Below are positions 57,585 to 64,000 of a stretch of 64,000 nucleotides of DNA, in pieces. Below the pieces are notes generated by a model. It was not told the DNA's origin and ran no database searches. It saw only the letters and a program-made list of their open reading frames with translations. Position 1 is the stretch's first letter; every line of letters starts with the position of its first letter. The DNA is taken from the NCBI RefSeq assembly GCF_005402965.1, contig NZ_BJCF01000010.1, positions 1-64,000 on the forward strand, in the 5' to 3' direction. Source of the stretch: Dolichospermum planctonicum. GTDB lineage: Bacteria > Cyanobacteriota > Cyanobacteriia > Cyanobacteriales > Nostocaceae. Made by a program: the position numbers and the translations under genes.

Positions 57585-58877
57585 GTGTTTTTCCGTAACT
57601 ACCCTGCTGCTTTCTTGAGTTTAGCTGTTTTACTATCTTCCTTAACAGCTTGTACCAACAGTCCATCTGCCAAAAACCTGGAACAATCATTGGCTGCTGA
57701 TCCTCGGCTGCAAAATACTCCTGTTCCCTTTGCTAAACCGACTAGTCAGCAAGTAACACCAGACCCAAACACATCAACAATTAAGTTACCGGCTGATTTT
57801 CCCCCAGATCTTCCGATTTATCCCAATGCTGAATTAAAAGAAGTTACACCAGCTAATTCTGAAAATAAAATCTCAATTCGTTGGCAAAGTGCTGATCCTA
57901 GTAATTTAATTACCAGTTTTTATCGTCAACAATTTCAGGCTCAAAATTGGCTTGTCCAACAGCCGGAAGACGATGTGCAGGGTACTTTTACAGCCCGACG
58001 TAATGATTTACTCATTACTGTGACAATTCAGCCACAAACCCAAACAGCGACGAAATTATTAATTGAATATTCGTCTCATTCCCAAACTACAGCTACTAAT
58101 CCAGTCACCTCCCCAGATCATCCCCAATTTATTGGTCCGCTATTGCCTAAAACCAATAATACCAAAATAGTCACCCAACCAACTAACAAATCGGAAACTT
58201 TAGCCACCCCAGAATTTATTGATCTACAGAAAGCACCCCCGGAATGGCGATCGCATATACAAGATTTAGCATTATTAGGCGTATTTTCTATCGAACCCAA
58301 AACCACTCAAGAATTTCTACCTAATAAAATTATCACCCGTCGAGAATATGCTCGCTGGTTGGTTAATGCCAATAATACCATGTATTCTAATAATCCAGCC
58401 AAACAAATTCGGTTAGCATCCCCTAGCACTCAACCAGCTTTTAGGGATATACTGCCTCAAGATGCTGATTTTCCCTTGATTCAGGGATTAGCAGAAACGG
58501 GTTTAATTAATAGCACTTTATCAGGAGATGCAACAGCGGTTTTATTTCGCCCTGACGCGCCTTTAACGCGAGAACAATTACTATTATGGAAAGTTCCTTT
58601 AGATACCCGTCAAGCCTTACCTGGTGCTAATTTAGAAGCTGTTAAACAAACTTGGGGATTTCAAGATGCAGGTAATATAGAACCAAAAGCATTGAAAGCC
58701 ATTTTAGCTGATTTCCAAAATGCTGAACAATCAAATATTCGCCGCGTTTTTGGCTATACAACTTTATTTCAACCGAAAAAACCCGTAACTCGTGCAGAAG
58801 CAGGTGCAGCTTTATGGTATTTCGGTACTCAAGGTGAGGGAATTTCAGCGACAGAGGCCTTGAAGTTGAAAAACTAA
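57585..58877 (+). CDS. S-layer-homology (SLH) domain lipoprotein
   Basis: 430 residues with a signal peptide ending in lipobox SSLTACTNS. The middle contains a DUF-like region (LPIYPNAELKEVTP, RNDLLITVTIQPQT). The C-terminal half has SLH-type segments (IITRREYARWLVNANNT, LIQGLAETGLINST, FRPDAPLTREQLLLW, PVTRAEAGAALW). It is probably anchored in the outer membrane and cell wall. GTG start at 57585 (MFFRNYPAAF). Stands alone. Confidence 0.82.
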   Translation: MFFRNYPAAFLSLAVLLSSLTACTNSPSAKNLEQSLAADPRLQNTPVPFAKPTSQQVTPDPNTSTIKLPADFPPDLPIYPNAELKEVTPANSENKISIRWQSADPSNLITSFYRQQFQAQNWLVQQPEDDVQGTFTARRNDLLITVTIQPQTQTATKLLIEYSSHSQTTATNPVTSPDHPQFIGPLLPKTNNTKIVTQPTNKSETLATPEFIDLQKAPPEWRSHIQDLALLGVFSIEPKTTQEFLPNKIITRREYARWLVNANNTMYSNNPAKQIRLASPSTQPAFRDILPQDADFPLIQGLAETGLINSTLSGDATAVLFRPDAPLTREQLLLWKVPLDTRQALPGANLEAVKQTWGFQDAGNIEPKALKAILADFQNAEQSNIRRVFGYTTLFQPKKPVTRAEAGAALWYFGTQGEGISATEALKLKN

Positions 58878-58939
58878 ACCAGTCAGGACTTTCCAGAAAT
58901 CAGATTTTGTGTGTTTTTTCCTGGGTTTGACAATTCTCG

Positions 58940-59737
58940 TTACTGCATTGATTCTAAATAACGCCTTAATTTACTACTAAACCAATCAATAACTGTCACT
59001 ACTAGCAATAGCACTAACATCATAGTTGTCGCTTTAGTATATTCAAATCCATCTATATAGCTTTTCAATTGAAAGCCTATCCCCCCAGCGCCAACCACTC
59101 CTAAAACCGAAGCCGCACGGATATTATATTCAAACATCCATAAAGTATAACCTAGTCCTAGCGGTAATATTTGCGGTAATATACCATATTGAGCAATTTG
59201 CATTCTTGATGCACCAATAACTTGTAAAGACTCTAAAGAACGATGATCTACTGATTCTATAGCTTGTTGATAAAATTTGGCCAGATATCCAATAGTATAT
59301 ATTGATAATGCTAATGTTCCCGCAGGTGCGCCTAAACCAGTAGCAGCGACAAAGATTAAACCTAAGATAATTGAGGGTACAGAACGAACAGCATTTTGGA
59401 GTAAATTTGCTATCCATCTTAACCATAAAGGAGCGATATTATTAGCACTAGCCATAGCAATTGGTAATGATAAAATTGCGCCTATAGTTGTTCCCCATAC
59501 AGACATTTGTACAGTTTCAATTAATCCTTGAACAGCGATATCTAAAACTTGCCAATTTGGAGGAAATAGCCGAGAAATAAAATCCGTAATAAAAGGCCAA
59601 CTATCTTTTAATAAGTGAAAATCAACCTTTAATCCTTGTAAAGACCAGATATAAACTTCAATCATCAACAAGAAAATAACTAAAGGAACAAACCAAGGAT
59701 AACGATGAAGAATTTGTAACTTAGCAAAGGGTTTCAT
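58940..59737 (-). CDS. phnE: Phosphonate/phosphite ABC transporter permease
   Basis: About 265 residues and six membrane helices. The EAA-like loop reads AIESVDHRSLESLQVIGASR followed by MQIAQYGILPQ, as in PhnE; GLIFVAATGLGAPAGTLALS is typical. ATG 59737 (MKPFAKLQILHRYP) is preferred over a TTG at 59794. It forms the channel for the PhnD-bound substrate. It is the last gene of the phnDCE set. Confidence 0.9.
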   Translation of the reverse strand: MKPFAKLQILHRYPWFVPLVIFLLMIEVYIWSLQGLKVDFHLLKDSWPFITDFISRLFPPNWQVLDIAVQGLIETVQMSVWGTTIGAILSLPIAMASANNIAPLWLRWIANLLQNAVRSVPSIILGLIFVAATGLGAPAGTLALSIYTIGYLAKFYQQAIESVDHRSLESLQVIGASRMQIAQYGILPQILPLGLGYTLWMFEYNIRAASVLGVVGAGGIGFQLKSYIDGFEYTKATTMMLVLLLVVTVIDWFSSKLRRYLESMQ

Positions 59738-59808
59738 TTTTTTAAACAAAGTAAAATTTTCTATTTTGAATTTTTCGTAAGCATTCAGCCGCAAATATTA
59801 AGTAGATA

Positions 59809-59846
59809 CATAAGGTGCGTTACGCTGGTGCTAACACACCCTACTG
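59809..59846. repeat. Common palindromic intergenic repeat
   Basis: 'aggtgcgttacgctggtgct' and 'aacacaccctac' form the familiar cyanobacterial intergenic unit, between phnC and phnE. Confidence 0.5.
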
Positions 59847-59914
59847 CTGACAATTTATCAAACTCTTTCTCTTTGGATATTTGCGTCTTAGCGTGAGATC
59901 AGGTTATACTTTTT

Positions 59915-60688
59915 TCAAGAAAATTGAGCTTGTAAATTTTCACATTTACCATCATAAACTACTTCACCTTTATCTAAAATAATAGCTCTTTGAGCGTATT
60001 CTGTAGCTAAAGTTAAATCATGTAAAACAGTAATAATAGTTAAACCTTGTTGATGTAATTCGGATAAAGTTGTCATTACTTGTTGTGAAGCTATTATATC
60101 TAAACCTGTAGTAGGTTCATCAGCTAAAAGTATTTGGGGAGACTGCATTAATGCGCGAGCAATTGCTACTTTTTGTTGTTGTCCACCACTCAATTTACTG
60201 GTTTTTTGATATATGTGTTCTTTTAAGCCTAATTGTGTTAATAATTCTAAGGCTAATTTACGATCGCTTTGAGGAAATCCCAATAAAGTTTGTCGGTTTT
60301 TTCTAACTCCTAATCTTCCACATAAGACATTATCAATAGCTGGTAATTGTCGAATTAATCCCCCTCCTTGAAATAACATTCCCACATCTCGACGAATTTG
60401 TGGTAATTTTTGTTGAGAGCAAGAAACACCATTGATTTTAATTTCTCCTTTGATTAAAGGTACTAAACCCACGAAAGATTTTAACAATGTTGATTTACCC
60501 GCACCATTCAATCCTAATAAAGCCACAAATTCACCTTGATTAATTTTGCAGTTAATTTTATTTAAAATTGGACGTTTTAGAGATGAAATATAATCTGTCT
60601 CTAAATTGGAACATTCAATGCAATTCACGTTACTTCTGGATAAATTTAATGAGTGGGAATTGGTCTTTTTTACTTGATAAATAGTCAT
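59915..60688 (-). CDS. phnC: Phosphonate/phosphite ABC transporter ATPase
   Basis: 257 residues. Walker A is GLNGAGKST, the signature is LSGGQQQKVAIARAL, Walker B is ILLADEPTTGLD, and the H-loop follows at ITVLHDL. It powers uptake with PhnE. Start MTIYQVKKTNSHS includes a ~25-residue extension before CSNLETDY. The spacing to phnE (177 bases) contains a repeat. Confidence 0.92.
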   Translation of the reverse strand: MTIYQVKKTNSHSLNLSRSNVNCIECSNLETDYISSLKRPILNKINCKINQGEFVALLGLNGAGKSTLLKSFVGLVPLIKGEIKINGVSCSQQKLPQIRRDVGMLFQGGGLIRQLPAIDNVLCGRLGVRKNRQTLLGFPQSDRKLALELLTQLGLKEHIYQKTSKLSGGQQQKVAIARALMQSPQILLADEPTTGLDIIASQQVMTTLSELHQQGLTIITVLHDLTLATEYAQRAIILDKGEVVYDGKCENLQAQFS

Positions 60689-60815
60689 AAATAACCTAAT
60701 TACAAAATTTCGTAATCAAAGGACTAATGGAAAACCAAAGATTTTTAACCTGCGTAAGCAGGTTTTGTCTGTGTAACGGCGTTTTCTAATCGCTTGTGTA
60801 TTTATTCTCTCCTAT

Positions 60816-61790
60816 TTATGGTTCTATTCCTGTATTTTTTAATGCTTCTCGCACTGGTAGCAGATGACGATTATGATCAATTCTTACCAATTCTGTGGAA
60901 TTATATAAACCAGTTAATAATTGATTATTTTCTGATTTATTTAACTTTACAAAAGCATTAATCAAATTTTCTCTGACTACAACTGGTACATCATCATCAA
61001 TCGCAATTCCATGAGCAGGAACACCAGATATTTTGTGTAATACTCTAATTTTATCTCTATTTTCCGCTGCTAAATAAGGAGGAAAAAGAGCATATTCTGA
61101 TACTACAGCCACATCAGCTTGACCTCTAACTACAGCATCTAAAGCTTTACTATAATTCCCACCATAACTAACTTTACCAAAAAAACTATCTAAACGGTCA
61201 CGATTAGGAACAAAACCCTGTTTTACTAGTTCACTAACTGGAAAAATAAATCCAGAACCAGAGGTAGGAGAAGTGAAAGCCATGGTTTTTCCTCTTAGTT
61301 GTTCTAGGGTTGCTTTCCCGGAATTTTTACTTTTTAATTCACTATTTTTAGGAACAACAAAAATAGAATTATAAGTGTATCTTCCAGAGTAATTTTTGCG
61401 AACTTCAGCCAAATATAACCGAGAATTTGCTAATTGTTCTGCTTTTAACGCGGAACGACTGCTTAAAAATGCTACATCAGCCCTATTTGCTCTTAAAGCC
61501 TCTACTGCGGCTGTTTCATCACCTACTTGCGCTTTGACAGATATTCCTAATTCTTTTGATAAAAATTTGGCCACACTATTAGCTTTATTTTGCAAGTCAG
61601 TAGAATCAGAACGGCTAGGAAAAATTATAGTTATATCTTGCATTTTTTGAGCAATTAAGCCTGTTTTTGCTTGTTTTGTGGGATATTGAGCGATCGCAAT
61701 TGGCAAAAACCCTGAACTAGTCCAAGCCATTCCCATTAACGCTAATAACCCTCCAGAAAGGCTATACAGACTTTTTTTACACACTTTCAT
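60816..61790 (-). CDS. phnD: PhnD-like phosphate/phosphite/phosphonate-binding protein
   Basis: 324 residues, exported by an N-terminal signal (~1-34, cleavage near IAIAQ). The binding fold includes TIIFPSRSD, NRADVAFLSSRSAL, FTSPTSGSGFIFPVSE, VVRGQADVAVVSEYALFPPY and KISGVPAHGIAI. It captures the substrate for PhnCE. No C-P lyase, phosphonatase or ptxD gene is in the window, so the substrate cannot be decided. The divergent spacer (61791-62188) must hold its promoter; I found no convincing Pho box. Confidence 0.88.
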   Translation of the reverse strand: MKVCKKSLYSLSGGLLALMGMAWTSSGFLPIAIAQYPTKQAKTGLIAQKMQDITIIFPSRSDSTDLQNKANSVAKFLSKELGISVKAQVGDETAAVEALRANRADVAFLSSRSALKAEQLANSRLYLAEVRKNYSGRYTYNSIFVVPKNSELKSKNSGKATLEQLRGKTMAFTSPTSGSGFIFPVSELVKQGFVPNRDRLDSFFGKVSYGGNYSKALDAVVRGQADVAVVSEYALFPPYLAAENRDKIRVLHKISGVPAHGIAIDDDVPVVVRENLINAFVKLNKSENNQLLTGLYNSTELVRIDHNRHLLPVREALKNTGIEP

Positions 61791-62188
61791 CTTTCTACTC
61801 CATTAAGAATTATTTTCAATATTTTTGCAAATTTATTGCAACTAATTTCCTAAAGAGACTTTATCTTTTTTAGAAATAAAAGTCAATAAGGTGAAGATTT
61901 TTTTCACATTTAGGATGCTTTGTCAATAATTAATATCTATTGTAGATAGATTATATTTAATTAAATATATCTTAATCAAGATGATCTAAAACTCATAAAA
62001 ATTTAAGCGTGAAGTATATATATTAAAAGTTAGGTAAATTACCAGTGAGGATAGTCAAAATTATCTGCATTGAGGAAGAATTATGGTATTATTATAAATA
62101 GACAACAGCTAGAAAATTAGTTTTCAAACTGATGTTATTGTATGCCATAAACTCAGAATTTACTATATATAAAAACTATATATAAAAA
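61791..62188. promoter_or_regulatory. Divergent promoter region for phnD and the 62189 gene
   Basis: Very AT-rich, about 400 bases, no ORF. An imperfect palindrome 'atatttaattaaatat' lies near 61955. Assignment as a promoter region rests only on its position between divergent genes. Confidence 0.4.
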
Positions 62189-63619
62189 ATGATGAACAAA
62201 TTAAGAATTTACCAGCCAAGAAACCTCTGGTTTGAAAGATTAATGGCCATTACCGCCAGTTTGAACTTAATATTAGTTTTATTGGATTTAAGTTACGTAC
62301 CCTGGCGAGATTTTTACTTCCGCAGACTTCCTGGAATTACTCGATTTTATGACCCCATTAAAGGTATTGAATCTCATCGTGATACCAAACAATATTTACA
62401 AGCAGTAGAGGAATTAGAAGCACAGATAACTCAAACAGGGTTAAACTCATTGCCAGTCAAAACTAAGTTAGAAAACCTCCGTTTTCTTAGTCAAGAGATG
62501 ATTGAAACTAATCCTTTTGCTGGAGCAGGAAAAAGTGGAACTCTGGAAAAAATTAAAAACCGAATGCGGGAACATATCGGAGAAAAATCTGCAAAAGCTG
62601 CATTTAATACTTTTTGGAGTCAGGAATATTTATCTAAACATGATTGGAATCAAGAAATAGATTTTTTCCGCGAGAGAATTAGCCCGGGAATTGCGATCAA
62701 CTATTATCGTAAAATTGATGAAAATGGGGAATTTCTGAATAATTTTTGGAAAATTGATTTACCTTTTGTGGTTCTATTTACTATAGAATTATGCGGACGG
62801 ACTTTTTTTATAAAACGTAGATATAGTCATTTAAGTTGGTTAGAAGCAATTCTCTGGCGTTGGTATGATTTATTATTAATAATACCAATTTGGCGCTGGT
62901 TACGAGTTATTCCAGTGACAGTGCGACTTGATCAAACAAAGCTGGTTGATTTTCACTTAGTCAGAAGACAAATTCATCAAGGTATTCTGGCTAATTTTGC
63001 GGAAGAAATTACAGAAATTGTCGTAGTTCAAGTAATTAATCAAGTTCAAGGTTCAATTCAACGAGGTGAGATTACACGCTGGATATTAGAATCAGAAAAT
63101 GTGCGTTCTTACATAGATATCAATAATATCAATGAAGTAGAAGCAATGACAGGATTATTAATTAAAACACTGGTTAATCAAGTATTACCAAAAATCCAAC
63201 CGGAAGTAAATGCTATTTTAGTCTATAGTATTCAAATTGCTTGTCAGCAATTACCTGGCTATAATAACATTCTCATGTTACCAGGATTAGGTAAAGCTCA
63301 AACACAAATTAGTGAACAAATAGCTACCCAAATTACTAATAATATCTATGGTGCTTTATCTAATACTATTAAAGATCCTATGGCGGCACAACTTTCTACT
63401 CAGCTAATAGAAAAATTTACAACTTCATTCACTTCAGAAATTCAGCAAAAGCAAGTTTTAGTAGAAATTCAAAGTTTGCTAAATGACTTTTTAGAAGAAG
63501 TTAAAATTAACTACATTCAACGTTTATCCCAAGAAGATATAGACAAAATACTCGAACAAACCAGAAAAGTGCGAGCAGAATCATCTAGTCGTTATGACAA
63601 GGGTACAGGTGACAGGTGA
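62189..63619 (+). CDS. Conserved cyanobacterial membrane protein; C-terminus taken from a MITE
   Basis: 476 residues. Membrane segments lie near residues 17-35 and 190-205, and around 225-240. The rest is helical, with repeated I/V-Q-rich segments (FAEEITEIVVVQVINQVQ). The last ~12 residues (SRYDKGTGDR-stop) are encoded by the left arm and repeat core of family-1 MITE copy D, so the natural end has been replaced. I do not recognise a function. ATG MMNKLRIYQPRN is the only good start. Confidence 0.72.
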   Translation: MMNKLRIYQPRNLWFERLMAITASLNLILVLLDLSYVPWRDFYFRRLPGITRFYDPIKGIESHRDTKQYLQAVEELEAQITQTGLNSLPVKTKLENLRFLSQEMIETNPFAGAGKSGTLEKIKNRMREHIGEKSAKAAFNTFWSQEYLSKHDWNQEIDFFRERISPGIAINYYRKIDENGEFLNNFWKIDLPFVVLFTIELCGRTFFIKRRYSHLSWLEAILWRWYDLLLIIPIWRWLRVIPVTVRLDQTKLVDFHLVRRQIHQGILANFAEEITEIVVVQVINQVQGSIQRGEITRWILESENVRSYIDINNINEVEAMTGLLIKTLVNQVLPKIQPEVNAILVYSIQIACQQLPGYNNILMLPGLGKAQTQISEQIATQITNNIYGALSNTIKDPMAAQLSTQLIEKFTTSFTSEIQQKQVLVEIQSLLNDFLEEVKINYIQRLSQEDIDKILEQTRKVRAESSSRYDKGTGDR

Positions 63620-63730
63620 CAGGTGACAGTTGACAGGTGACAGGTGACAGGGTACAGGGTACAGGGTACAGGTTTTGGGCAACTTTACTTTTCGTTACTT
63701 ATGTCGGTTTTTTTCCGTTCACCTACTTAA
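63588..63730 (+). mobile_element. MITE-like element, family 1, copy D
   Basis: Begins 'gtcgttatgacaaggg' (the outermost left ~23 bases are lost), continues with 'tacaggtgacaggtgacagg' heptamer repeats, and ends with the complete right arm 'ttacttttcgttacttatgt' + 'cggtttttttccgttcacct' + 'actta'. The first 32 bases are translated as the end of the preceding gene. Confidence 0.75.
63600..63672. repeat. Heptamer tandem array (gacaggt / acagggt)
   Basis: About ten units forming the core of MITE copy D. The same position in copies A-C carries different heptamers, so the core is the variable part of the element. Confidence 0.85.
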
Positions 63731-63843
63731 CTAAAAAATTAGGAATACAGCAGTTGCCAATATTGGTACAGACATTAATGATATTGTAGAGACTTTCCTG
63801 GGAACGTCTCTACATTCTTATAATTTCTGCTGTTTGCCCTCTA

Positions 63844-64000
63844 TTACTGCATTTCGTCGTATTCTGCGGTTTCTACCCTTCTTGCTTCCATACGCGAAGA
63901 AGGCAAAAACTCAGCGCGACGAACAGGTGCTAAAGGCGGTGTAGATCCATTGTAAGGATGAATTACTTGGACAGTACGCACAGGACGCTGTTTTGGCGCA
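63844..64000 (-). CDS. C-terminal part of a protein running off the window
   Basis: A minus-strand frame open from the edge reads APKQRPVRTVQVIHPYNGST then PPLAPVRRAEFLPSSRMEAR and ends RVETAEYDEMQ-stop. It is Pro/Arg-rich. I do not recognise the family; only 51 residues are visible. Confidence 0.55.
   Translation of the reverse strand, partial: APKQRPVRTVQVIHPYNGSTPPLAPVRRAEFLPSSRMEARRVETAEYDEMQ

Noticed and set aside
61930-61990. Possible Pho box upstream of phnD
   Set aside because: Only loose TTAAT-type motifs are seen, not the tandem CTTAACCT-like repeats at proper spacing.
1-64000. tRNA or rRNA genes
   Set aside because: Scanning the intergenic gaps for T-loop (GGTTCGAATC) and rRNA signatures by eye found none; a covariance search could still change this.

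Overview
The window is a stretch of chromosome from a filamentous, heterocyst-type cyanobacterium (Nostocales; an Anabaena, Dolichospermum or Aphanizomenon-like genome fits best). The evidence is gene content (psbY, ycf65/PSRP-3, sasA with its KaiB-like sensor, crr7, cyAbrB, gamma-carbonic anhydrase, a WD40 kinase-like protein), many HIP1 octamers (GCGATCGC), low G+C, and a high density of short tandem heptamer repeats and small palindromic elements. The genus is an inference from these traits. I found no rRNA, tRNA or CRISPR array.

Layout. 1-5.4 kb is accessory: a 217-bp direct duplication, a type IIG-like restriction-modification protein (531-4211), a Uma2 gene cut by a miniature element, and a tiny membrane-protein ORF. 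5.4-31.6 kb is mostly core: ycf65, a WD40 pseudokinase, a GH57 enzyme, a CAX antiporter, methionine aminopeptidase, a cupredoxin, a two-domain M16 peptidase, a gamma-carbonic anhydrase, psbY, folC, a sugar-type ABC binding protein, pyrR, cobD, an Rrf2 regulator, cyAbrB, a ClC channel and a GT39 glycosyltransferase. 31.6-34.6 kb holds an XisF-like recombinase beside an IS607-type element whose tnpA is internally deleted and whose tnpB is intact. 34.6-38.0 kb returns to core genes (accD, leuB) around a dead prepilin-peptidase fragment. 38.7-46.0 kb is a second accessory island: a two-gene operon of a PLD/SNF2 helicase and an Eco57I-class methyltransferase, followed by the first codons of a lost third gene. 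46-64 kb mixes small genes (HigA-like, DUF167), an M20 amidohydrolase, an Rpn-type nuclease, a Ser/Thr kinase, a GT4 glycosyltransferase, a broken tnpB, rubrerythrin, crr7-sasA, an SLH lipoprotein, a phnDCE transporter and a membrane protein.

Functional links. Most genes are separate units. The clearest functional groups are the helicase-methyltransferase operon (probable defence), phnD-phnC-phnE (phosphonate or phosphite uptake) and crr7-sasA (adjacent, not functionally linked as far as is known).

The most distinctive feature is repeat biology. At least three families of small non-autonomous elements are present in two or more copies. One copy truncates a gene, one supplies the last codons and stop of a gene, one sits in tnpB with a 6-bp target duplication, and a fourth, palindromic, unit is inserted in frame inside the type IIG enzyme. 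There are also several isolated hairpin ends resembling TnpB guide-RNA 3' ends, one immediately upstream of psbY.
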